The position numbers were made by a program, and so were the translations under genes. This document shows, piece after piece, positions 22,791 through 29,522 of a stretch of DNA of 29,522 nt. Below the pieces are notes generated by a model that saw only the letters and a program-made list of their open reading frames with translations, made no database searches and was not told the DNA's origin. Within the stretch, counting starts at the first letter, position 1. Each line of letters opens with the position of its first letter. The stretch lies in the NCBI GenBank assembly GCA_964453215.1, contig CAYVRR010000023.1:1-29522 (forward strand), written 5' to 3'. Source of the stretch: SABI01 sp964453215. Lineage in GTDB: Bacteria > Spirochaetota > Spirochaetia > Sphaerochaetales > Sphaerochaetaceae.

Positions 22791-23513
22791 ATGGGATATG
22801 ATTGTTTCCATAAAACGTCTGTGGAGGGACAAAGAGCTATGTTAAAAAGTGAAGAGATTGCAAAATATATAGACCACACGCTATTAGCAAGTAATGCAAC
22901 AGAGGATAAAATTATACAATTATGTGAAGAAGCAAAAGAGCACTCTTTTGCTTCTGTGTGTGTAAACAGCTGCTGGACGAAGGTCTGTAGTGATGTATTG
23001 AAAGAGAGTGATGTGAAGGTGTGTACGGTAGTTGGTTTTCCCCTTGGATCGATGAAAGGGGTAAGTAAAGCGTATGAAGCCTCTGTTGCAATTAGTGATG
23101 GAGCTGATGAAATTGATATGGTTATTAACGTTGGCTTTCTTAAAGATGGAAAGTTAGATGAAGTTGAGCAAGATATCATGTTAGTAAGAGAAGCGTGTAA
23201 AGATACTGTGCTAAAAGTGATAATTGAAACATGTCTATTAAGTGATGAAGAGAAAGAGATTGCCTGTCGTCTTGCTATGAATGCAAAAGCAGATTTTGTA
23301 AAAACATCAACAGGGTTTTCTACAGGTGGGGCAACAGAAGCTGATGTTGCTTTAATGAAATCTGTAGTAAAAGATGCTCTTGGTGTAAAAGCGAGTGGTG
23401 GAGTTCGAAGCTATGAAACTGCTGTTGCGATGATTAGTAGTGGTGCAACTCGCCTTGGCACAAGTAGTGGAATAGCTATTGTTCAAGGAGCTTCATCACA
23501 TGGGGCGTATTGA
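22791..23513 (+). CDS. deoC: Deoxyribose-phosphate aldolase
   Basis: The class I aldolase that cleaves 2-deoxyribose-5-phosphate to glyceraldehyde-3-phosphate and acetaldehyde. The longest frame has 240 residues, but ATG 22839 is the likelier start: GGAGG lies 11 bases upstream and the protein then opens MLKSEEIAKYIDHTLL, the family N-terminus, with 224 residues (usual about 220). Catalytic residues are visible: the Schiff-base Lys in FVKTSTGFS, the Lys of GVKASGGVRS and the Asp of DEIDMVINVG. It is the terminal step for deoxynucleosides split by the DeoD enzymes. The 3' end overlaps the thymidine kinase gene, so the two are coupled. Confidence 0.95.
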   Translation: MGYDCFHKTSVEGQRAMLKSEEIAKYIDHTLLASNATEDKIIQLCEEAKEHSFASVCVNSCWTKVCSDVLKESDVKVCTVVGFPLGSMKGVSKAYEASVAISDGADEIDMVINVGFLKDGKLDEVEQDIMLVREACKDTVLKVIIETCLLSDEEKEIACRLAMNAKADFVKTSTGFSTGGATEADVALMKSVVKDALGVKASGGVRSYETAVAMISSGATRLGTSSGIAIVQGASSHGAY

Positions 23514-24657
23514 TAAATTGAATGTATTACCAGATGATTTTTTAAAAAGTCTTGGATTCCCCTCTATCACTGTTCATGAAACGTTTACCCACTTTGATTT
23601 TACTCTTCCAGGTCGCAGAGTTCTTGTCATCGGTCCTATGGGATCTGGGAAAACAGAATTTTCTGCTAGGGTGTGGAGGGATGCTGCAATTGCTCAAAAA
23701 AAGAGTGATGTAGTGAAAGCTCAAACAAGTACCAATGGGGTAGATAGAAGAAATGTTTTCTTTGTTCGCTCTCAAATAGATGGGCAGCGTTTCTCTGATT
23801 ATCCATCAGATGCCCTTGCTTATCGAAATGGGTATATCCGGTGTGGTGATAACATTGCCCACATTCGAGACTCTTTTGGCCTTGAGAAGGTATTAGATGA
23901 TCACCCTGAAACAGGGACTTTTATTATTGATGAAGCCTCTTTCTTTGATGAGCGTATTGCTTATGTTGTGAGAAATCACTCTATAGAGAGGGGGATTTTA
24001 TTTATATTTCCAACTCTTATCCTCAATTTTAGACGAGATATTTTTAACTCAACAGCTCGCCTCATGCTCGACATTGCAACGGATGTAATTCCCCTTACTG
24101 CCTACTGTGAACACTCTGATTGTATGAAAGATGCGTTTTATACCTACCGTTACTACTCTATTGGGGATAAAGAGTGTCCAGCTCTCTTTTTTGATCCACT
24201 TATTATAGTTGGAGGAGATACTCATAAAAATGATGCCCTAAGTCCTAATTACTGCTCACGGTGTGATGAGCATCACTATTTACCAGGAAAAGAGTATACC
24301 TTCTTTCACTTAATCCCATTAGGGAAAAGTGCAACAAGGGGGGAGATTGAACCCCTAAGAGATGAGTTATATCATTTAAAACACGATGTAAAAAACTCAT
24401 CACTCTTTGCACATATGCAGCAGCGATATGTAAAGAGAGAAGATGGAGAAATTTTCATGAATGCTTTGCTTCCGGGAGCCCTTGCTGAAAAAGCATTAAT
24501 TTACTTATTCTGTGAACAAAACCTCATCCCAGAAGATTTACTTGTCCGTTTTGCCTATGAATTAGAGTTAGATAGAAATTATTTAACAAAAGTGCTTTCT
24601 GATAACCTTCGACCAGTGAGTTTTGAGCAGCCATTATTGTCCCCAGAACTTATCTGA
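23479..24657 (+). CDS. tdk: Thymidine kinase with N- and C-terminal extensions
   Basis: 385 residues from the preferred ATG 23500 (AAGGAG nine bases before); the longer frame begins at TTG 23479. Numbered from 23500, P-loop GPMGSGKT at 45-52, lasso-region IRCGDNIAHIRD, catalytic Glu in DEASFF (144-149), LNFRRDIFN near 175, and four zinc cysteines C203, C208, C252, C255 identify a type II thymidine kinase, which phosphorylates thymidine with ATP. Ordinary members are about 190-200 residues with the P-loop near residue 10-20; here some 40 residues precede it and about 120 follow the zinc knuckle. The extra C-terminal part is helical-looking and unassigned. CX4C replaces the usual CX2C in the first knuckle. 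It overlaps deoC by 14 bases. Confidence 0.85.
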   Translation: MFKELHHMGRIDKLNVLPDDFLKSLGFPSITVHETFTHFDFTLPGRRVLVIGPMGSGKTEFSARVWRDAAIAQKKSDVVKAQTSTNGVDRRNVFFVRSQIDGQRFSDYPSDALAYRNGYIRCGDNIAHIRDSFGLEKVLDDHPETGTFIIDEASFFDERIAYVVRNHSIERGILFIFPTLILNFRRDIFNSTARLMLDIATDVIPLTAYCEHSDCMKDAFYTYRYYSIGDKECPALFFDPLIIVGGDTHKNDALSPNYCSRCDEHHYLPGKEYTFFHLIPLGKSATRGEIEPLRDELYHLKHDVKNSSLFAHMQQRYVKREDGEIFMNALLPGALAEKALIYLFCEQNLIPEDLLVRFAYELELDRNYLTKVLSDNLRPVSFEQPLLSPELI

Positions 24658-24684
24658 AAAATAGGGTAAAAACTGCTCTTTGAT

Positions 24685-24713
24685 TTGACAACAGTCCTCT
24701 AGAGGACTAGAAT
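24685..24713 (+). promoter_or_regulatory. Promoter of nucleoside transporter operon 2
   Basis: A perfect TTGACA (24685-24690), exactly 17 bases of spacer and TAGAAT (24708-24713), about 30 bases before the ribosome site. The spacer is almost filled by a perfect palindrome. The strength of the boxes suggests high expression when not repressed. Confidence 0.75.
24693..24708. promoter_or_regulatory. Perfect 16-bp palindrome AGTCCTCTAGAGGACT (putative operator)
   Basis: The palindrome has no central spacer and no mismatch. It starts two bases after the -35 and its last base is the first base of the -10, so a bound protein would block RNA polymerase, or if of MerR type would twist the spacer. No second copy was found by eye elsewhere in the window. 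No regulator gene is next to it. Confidence 0.65.
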
Positions 24714-24746
24714 ATATTATATACGTTTTGATATAAGGAGAGACAC

Positions 24747-25826
24747 ATGAAGAAAATGTTTGCAGTGCTTTGCGTTCTTCTGATACTCACAACGACTTTG
24801 TTTGCTCAAGGTCAAGCTGATTCAGGGAAGAAGTTATTAAAAGTTGGAATGGTAACAGATGCTGGTACCATTGATGATAAATCTTTTAACCAAGGAACTT
24901 GGGAAGGGATTTTGAAAGCTGAAAAAGAGGGGATCATTACAGCGAAGTATCTAAAGCCAGCAGGAACTACTGAAGCTGATTACCTAAAAGAGATTGGTAA
25001 CCTTTACGATGCAGGATATAAATTTATCATTACTCCTGGATTCAAATTTGAAACAGCAATATTTGAAGCACAAGATAAATGGAAAGATGCAAAATTTGTT
25101 ATTCTTGATGGAGAGCCACACTCAGCAGATTACTCAGAATTCCGCATTGAAGATAATGTAGTTGGAGTATATTGGGCAGAACAAGAGAGTGGATTCTTAG
25201 CAGGAATTGCTGCTGCACTTCAAATTAAAAAAGGTGAATTTGGATTTATTGGTGGAATGGAAATTCCAGCAGTACAAAAATTTAACTGGGGATTCCAACA
25301 AGCAATTAAATATGCTAATGCGAACTTGGGAACAAACATTGTCTTAAAGGCTGAAAATGTAATTTATCAAGGATCTTTTGATAACGTAGCAGCTGGTCAA
25401 CAAATTGCAGCAAGTATGTACGACAAGGGTGTAAATGTAATCTTTGCTGCAGCTGGTGGAGTTGGTGTTGGTGCTATTAATGAAGCAAAAGCTCGAGTAA
25501 CAGCTGGTAAGAAGGTGTGGATTATTGGTGTTGATGTAGACCAATACCCAGAAGGGCTCCTTCCAAGTGGAAAATCAATTATTCTCACAAGTGCAATGAA
25601 ATACCTAGACCGTGCCTCTTATGATATGATTAAAGCAGAACTCGCAGGAACCTTCCCAGGTGGAAGCGTGTTACGATTAAGTGCTGAAAATGATGGTATT
25701 GGGATACCTGTAGAGAATCCAAACCTAAGTGATGAAGTAGAAGCAAAAGTTGCTGAAATGTATCAGAAACTAAAAAGTGGTGAAGTAAAAGTTGCCGACA
25801 CACAAGCACCTGGCTTATTTAAATAA
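24747..25826 (+). CDS. BMP-family nucleoside-binding protein (operon 2)
   Basis: 359 residues, paralogous to the binding protein at 20430-21530. The signal peptide MKKMFAVLCVLLILTTTLFA is followed by QGQADSGKK; the single Cys at position 9 lies inside the hydrophobic core and is not a lipobox. IDDKSFN is at 42-48; GFIGGMEIPA, VIFAAAGGVGVGA and IIGVDVDQYPEG match the ligand-site blocks of the other copy. A periplasmic nucleoside receptor is inferred. AAGGAG lies six bases before ATG. The pocket residues differ in places (IPAVQKFNWG versus PGGTITKFEMG), so ligand preference may differ. Confidence 0.94.
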   Translation: MKKMFAVLCVLLILTTTLFAQGQADSGKKLLKVGMVTDAGTIDDKSFNQGTWEGILKAEKEGIITAKYLKPAGTTEADYLKEIGNLYDAGYKFIITPGFKFETAIFEAQDKWKDAKFVILDGEPHSADYSEFRIEDNVVGVYWAEQESGFLAGIAAALQIKKGEFGFIGGMEIPAVQKFNWGFQQAIKYANANLGTNIVLKAENVIYQGSFDNVAAGQQIAASMYDKGVNVIFAAAGGVGVGAINEAKARVTAGKKVWIIGVDVDQYPEGLLPSGKSIILTSAMKYLDRASYDMIKAELAGTFPGGSVLRLSAENDGIGIPVENPNLSDEVEAKVAEMYQKLKSGEVKVADTQAPGLFK

Positions 25827-25852
25827 GTTAGCTGTGTATTTTTTATCTTAAC

Positions 25853-25883
25853 TTCAAGGGCCGCCACAGAGGCGGCTCTTGAA
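25853..25883 (+). other. Intercistronic hairpin between binding protein and ATPase (operon 2)
   Basis: A 13-base stem, TTCAAGGGCCGCC pairing with GGCGGCTCTTGAA with one G-U pair, around a 5-base loop. No T-run follows. It occupies the same place as the hairpin in operon 1 but has a different sequence, so the position rather than the bases is conserved. An mRNA stabiliser or attenuator role is inferred. Confidence 0.7.
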
Positions 25884-25901
25884 ATCTATACTTGTAAAAA
25901 C

Positions 25902-25916
25902 GCACATATTTTGTGC
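25902..25916 (+). other. Small hairpin just before the ATPase ribosome site
   Basis: GCACA-TATTT-TGTGC, a perfect 5-base stem, ends four bases before the AAGGAGG ribosome site of the ATPase gene. It could tune ATPase translation. It is short and may be of no consequence. Confidence 0.35.
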
Positions 25917-25937
25917 CCTCAAGGAGGCTAAAGCCTA

Positions 25938-27458
25938 ATGAGTCATGTAATTGAGATGTTACACATCAGAAAAGAGTTTCCAGGAATTGTTGCGAATGAT
26001 GATATCACTCTTCAAGTAAAAAAAGGGGAGATACATGCAATTCTTGGAGAAAATGGAGCTGGAAAATCTACTCTTATGAGTATTTTGTTTGGCCTCTATC
26101 ATGCAGATAAAGGTGTGATTAAGGTTCGAGGAAAAGAGGTGAGAATCACAAACCCCAATGATGCAAATGATTTGGGAATTGGGATGGTTCACCAACACTT
26201 CCAACTTGTTCAAAACTTTACTGTCACTGAAAATATTATTTTAGGAAAAGAGGGCAATTTTTTACTCGACAGAAAAGGGAAAGGGAAAAAGATTAAAGCT
26301 CTTAGTGAGCAATATGGGCTGAAGATAGATCCCTCTTCTGTCATTGAAGATATAAGTGTCGGCATGCAACAGAGAGTTGAAATATTAAAGATGCTCTATC
26401 GTGATGCTGAAATTCTTATTTTTGATGAACCTACTGCTGTTCTCACTCCCCAAGAGATTGAGGAGTTGATGCAGATTATGAAAAACATGGTTAAAGAGGG
26501 AAAATCAGTTATCCTTATTACCCACAAACTCGATGAAATCAAAGCTGTTGCTAATCGGTGTACGATTATTAGACGCGGTAAGATGGTTGGAGTTGTTGAT
26601 GTAGCCAATACAAGTCAAGCAGAAATGGCATCGATGATGGTTGGCCGTCCTGTTAACTTTAAAGTAGATAAAGGGGCAATGAAAACTGGTGATACAGTCC
26701 TAGAGATCTCTCACCTTAATGTATTTAATGTGAAAAAGTATTTTGCTGTAAAAGATTTTTCCCTTACGATATCGCGAGGTGAAATAGTTGGAATAGCTGG
26801 AGTTGATGGAAACGGTCAAAGCGAACTTATTGAAGCAATCACAGGATTAAGAGCAATTGAATCAGGGTCAATTATCTTTAATGGGAAGAAGTTTACCCAT
26901 CTCTCTATCAGAGAGAGAAATGAAGCAGGCCTTGGTCATATTCCAGAAGATAGGCAAAAAAGAGGCTTGATTATGAACTCCTCTGTAAGTGATAACATGG
27001 TAATAAAAGAGTACTATAGAGCCCCTTTTAGTAAGATGGGGATACTCGATCAAAAGAAGATTGACTCTCATGCTCAAGAAATAACTGATGCTTTTGATGT
27101 AAGAAGTGGAGAGGGTATTTATAGTCATGCTGGCAAGCTCTCTGGAGGGAATCAACAAAAAGCAATTGTTGGGCGAGAGATGATGTTGGAACCCGATTTA
27201 ATCATTGCAGTTCAGCCCACAAGGGGCCTCGATGTTGGTGCTATTGAATATATTCATAAGCGTCTTGTTGAACATAGAAACAGGGGAAAGGCTGTCCTTT
27301 TAGTCTCATTTGAACTTGATGAAATATTTAATTTATCTGATAGAATTGCTGTTATGAATAGTGGAGAACTCATTGATGTTGTCTATACTGCTGATACGAA
27401 TGAAGAAAAAGTTGGACTTATGATGGCAGGAGTAAGGGACAAGGAGAAGGTGTTATGA
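25938..27458 (+). CDS. Nucleoside ABC transporter ATPase with two ABC domains (operon 2)
   Basis: 506 residues, paralogous to 18792-20324 with the same domain layout: Walker A GENGAGKST (37-45), MVHQHFQL, ISVGMQQRVEIL and IFDEPTAVLTPQ in domain 1; degenerate Walker A GVDGNGQSE, LSGGNQQKAIVGRE and the variant IIAVQPTRGLDVGA in domain 2. It energises uptake by the two downstream permeases. AAGGAGG lies ten bases before ATG. The last four bases overlap the next start as ATGA. Confidence 0.95.
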   Translation: MSHVIEMLHIRKEFPGIVANDDITLQVKKGEIHAILGENGAGKSTLMSILFGLYHADKGVIKVRGKEVRITNPNDANDLGIGMVHQHFQLVQNFTVTENIILGKEGNFLLDRKGKGKKIKALSEQYGLKIDPSSVIEDISVGMQQRVEILKMLYRDAEILIFDEPTAVLTPQEIEELMQIMKNMVKEGKSVILITHKLDEIKAVANRCTIIRRGKMVGVVDVANTSQAEMASMMVGRPVNFKVDKGAMKTGDTVLEISHLNVFNVKKYFAVKDFSLTISRGEIVGIAGVDGNGQSELIEAITGLRAIESGSIIFNGKKFTHLSIRERNEAGLGHIPEDRQKRGLIMNSSVSDNMVIKEYYRAPFSKMGILDQKKIDSHAQEITDAFDVRSGEGIYSHAGKLSGGNQQKAIVGREMMLEPDLIIAVQPTRGLDVGAIEYIHKRLVEHRNRGKAVLLVSFELDEIFNLSDRIAVMNSGELIDVVYTADTNEEKVGLMMAGVRDKEKVL

Positions 27459-28549
27459 GCAAAAAAATAAAAAGTAATGCATTTTTAATTGCCATCTCTG
27501 CAGTAACACTTGGCCTTGTCGCAGGTGGTTTGTTGATGGCTTCTATTGGGAGTAATCCTTTTGAAGGCTTTTACTACCTCTTTAGAGGTGGCCTTATGAG
27601 CACAGAGCGAATAGGAAATACGATAGCAACAGCAATTACCCTTATGCTTGTTGGACTCAGTGTCGCCTTTGCTTTTAAAACAGGATTATTTAATATTGGG
27701 GCATCTGGACAGATGTTAATCGGAGGTCTTGCAGCAACGCTCGTTGCACACAATATATTCATACCTCGACCCCTATATCTTATTGTAATTATTGTTGCAT
27801 CCTTTCTCGCTGGTTCTTTGTGGGGAATTATTCCAGGCTTCTTAAAAGCAAAGTTTAATGTGCATGAAGTTGTTGCAACAATTATGATGAACTGGATAGC
27901 ATATTGGTCCATATTCTATTATGTTCCAGCTTATCTTAAAGGACCTTCATTAGAAACAGAGTCTGCTTCTATTGCAATTGGACAGTCACTTAGAAGCCCA
28001 TTTCTTACAAAAATCTTTGGGGGGGGCTCTATTAACCTTGGAATAGTAGTTGCCATTATTTCTGTAATAGTAATTAAATTCATCCTCGATAAAACAACCC
28101 TTGGATTTGAACTTAAGGCTGTTGGATCAAACCGCTATTGTGCTGAGTATGCGGGAATTAAAGTAAATAGAAATGTCATTATTTCGATGATGATAGCTGG
28201 TGGGCTCTCTGGACTCGCTGGTATGACCTTCTACACAGGGTATTCAAGGAATATGCAAATTGGGGTTCTTCCTCAAATGGGCTTTGATGGAATTGCTGTT
28301 GCCCTACTTGGAGCTTCAAATCCTATTGGGGTTTTCTTTTCAGCACTCTTTTTTGGCCTTTTACAATCGGGGAAAGGGTTTATGAATGCGATGACCGATG
28401 TTCCACCTGAAATTGCTGACACTATTATTGCAACTATTATCTATTTCACTGCAACAAGTGTCCTTTTTAGTAAGTTCTGGGATTCTATTGGGAAAAAGAA
28501 AAAAAGAAGGAAAGAATCTGCATCTAACAAAGAGGAGAGTGCTGTATGA
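27455..28549 (+). CDS. Nucleoside ABC transporter permease, first permease (operon 2)
   Basis: 364 residues with about ten hydrophobic segments. It carries AFAFKTGLFNIGASGQMLIG, KAKFNVHEVVATIMMNWIAY, the coupling loop LKAVGSNRYCAEYAGIKV and GFDGIAVALLGASNP, matching permease 17677-18795 block by block. The C-terminus is a basic, charged tail (KKKKRRKESASNKEE) that would lie in the cytoplasm. It overlaps both neighbours by four bases, so translation of the operon is coupled. Confidence 0.92.
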   Translation: MSKKIKSNAFLIAISAVTLGLVAGGLLMASIGSNPFEGFYYLFRGGLMSTERIGNTIATAITLMLVGLSVAFAFKTGLFNIGASGQMLIGGLAATLVAHNIFIPRPLYLIVIIVASFLAGSLWGIIPGFLKAKFNVHEVVATIMMNWIAYWSIFYYVPAYLKGPSLETESASIAIGQSLRSPFLTKIFGGGSINLGIVVAIISVIVIKFILDKTTLGFELKAVGSNRYCAEYAGIKVNRNVIISMMIAGGLSGLAGMTFYTGYSRNMQIGVLPQMGFDGIAVALLGASNPIGVFFSALFFGLLQSGKGFMNAMTDVPPEIADTIIATIIYFTATSVLFSKFWDSIGKKKKRRKESASNKEESAV

Positions 28550-29522
28550 GTAATGATACCAATAAAAGATCCCTATTTGCTCAATATAGAGCACTTATCA
28601 TAGTTTTTGCGATTCTTATCATCCTCGCTATCTCATCTAGAAACCATCTTGTTCGCCTTATTATGCCATACGCTATTGCCTACACAATTCCACTCCTTAT
28701 TACTTCCCTTGGAGGTCTCTTTAGTGAGCGTAGTGGTGTAACAAATCTTGGTCTTGAAGGGTTAATGCTCGTTGGCTATTTTGCTAGTGCCCTCACTATT
28801 AACCTTACAGAAAACATCTCCTACACAGTTGCTATTCCTTTAGGACTGTTAATGGGATTTCTTGCAGGAGCGCTTTTTTCGATGCTCCATGCATTTGCTT
28901 CCATTAACCTAAAAGCAGATCAAATTATTAGTGGAACAGCAATCAATATGCTAGCTACGGCTCTCACTGTTTACTTAGCAAGAACAATTGCAGGAAGTGG
29001 CAATATTCGTATTATGCTTGGAATAGTAAGGAAAGATGTCCCTCTTCTTAGTAAAATACCAGGGATTGGAACACTCTTTTTCACTCAAACCTATTGGTCA
29101 ACTTGGGTTGTTCTCATCATTTGGGCCATCTCGTGGTTCTTACTCTATAAAACATCTTTTGGGTTAAGGCTCAGAGCGTGTGGAGAGCACCCCTCTGCTG
29201 TTGCTTCTGCTGGGGTGAATGTCTATCGAATGCGCTATTTTGGTGTTGGAATGAGTGGTGCATTAGCAGGTCTTGGTGGCGCAATCATTTTAGTAACCTA
29301 TAGTGGTGAGTTTAATGGAACCGTTGCAGGGCTTGGATTCCTCGCTATTGCAGCTCTTATCTTTGGTCAATGGAAACCTCTTGGAATATTAGGGGCAACA
29401 TTCTTCTTTGGAACAGCAACTACAATTGCTAACGTTTCTCAAGTTATTCCAGAGTTTGGTGTTATTCCCCCCGTTGTCTTTAAAGTTTTCCCTTATGTGA
29501 TAACATTAATTGCCCTCGTGGC
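28546..29522 (+). CDS. Nucleoside ABC transporter permease, second permease (operon 2), partial
   Basis: Translated by hand from ATG 28546, which overlaps the previous stop as ATGA with GAGGAG upstream; open to the window end, 325 codons visible. Features match permease 16772-17680: LGGLFSERSGVTNLGLEGLM, INLKADQIISGTAINMLA, the coupling loop LRACGEHPSAVASAGVNV, LGFLAIAALIFGQWKPLG and FPYVITLIALV near the C-terminus. Only a few residues should be missing. The N-terminus is about 30 residues longer than the operon 1 copy, with an added hydrophobic segment. Confidence 0.92.
   Translation, partial: MSNDTNKRSLFAQYRALIIVFAILIILAISSRNHLVRLIMPYAIAYTIPLLITSLGGLFSERSGVTNLGLEGLMLVGYFASALTINLTENISYTVAIPLGLLMGFLAGALFSMLHAFASINLKADQIISGTAINMLATALTVYLARTIAGSGNIRIMLGIVRKDVPLLSKIPGIGTLFFTQTYWSTWVVLIIWAISWFLLYKTSFGLRLRACGEHPSAVASAGVNVYRMRYFGVGMSGALAGLGGAIILVTYSGEFNGTVAGLGFLAIAALIFGQWKPLGILGATFFFGTATTIANVSQVIPEFGVIPPVVFKVFPYVITLIALV

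Overview
The window looks like chromosomal DNA of an AT-rich, Gram-negative-type bacterium, most likely a spirochaete of the Treponema/Sphaerochaeta kind. This is an inference from protein style: two BMP/TmpC-type nucleoside-binding proteins whose signal peptides lack a lipobox and end in Ala followed by short Gly/Ser/Gln-rich linkers, a trehalase-like (MGH1) protein, a dnaX-ybaB-recR block behind an SRP RNA, and tRNA genes without encoded CCA. No IS element, phage gene, integrase or CRISPR array was seen. Codon and base composition look even by eye.

Layout. Positions 1-5078: a truncated ygiQ-type radical SAM gene (minus), then on plus a lipid/diacylglycerol kinase, an (alpha/alpha)6-barrel glycosidase-like protein and a membrane-anchored TerB-DnaJ protein. 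Positions 5079-8189: two paralogous exported proteins of unknown family, each behind a similar promoter carrying the same GATGACATAAG box. Positions 8186-11507 (minus): one apparent transcription unit, read right to left as tRNA-Ser(UGA), Ser(GCU), Arg(GCG), Ser(CGA), Ser(GGA), SRP RNA, dnaX, ybaB, recR; dnaX carries a slippery A-tract that would give a gamma-like product by -1 frameshifting. Positions 11679-13573: a polytopic M28 peptidase converging with a YigZ/IMPACT protein.

Positions 13655-29522 are a nucleoside uptake and salvage island. Two purine-nucleoside-type ABC transporters (BMP-type binding protein, double ABC ATPase, two permeases) lie as mirror images: one on minus (21530 to 16772), followed by a second deoD and a nitroreductase, the other on plus (24747 to beyond the window end). 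Between and around them are deoD, an inosine-uridine-type nucleoside hydrolase, deoC, an enlarged thymidine kinase and a membrane-anchored MTH1-like NUDIX protein. The inferred pathway is import of nucleosides, cleavage by phosphorolysis (DeoD) or hydrolysis (IunH-type), deoxyribose-5-phosphate breakdown by DeoC, thymidine rescue by thymidine kinase and possibly clean-up of oxidised nucleotides by NUDIX.

Most interesting items: the perfect 16-bp palindrome filling the -35/-10 spacer of the second transporter promoter; the dnaX frameshift site with a stop one codon later; the NUDIX/zinc-finger/membrane fusion; the thymidine kinase extensions; the exported-protein pair with its shared promoter box; and an unexplained structured stretch between two terminator-like hairpins at about 21616-21762.
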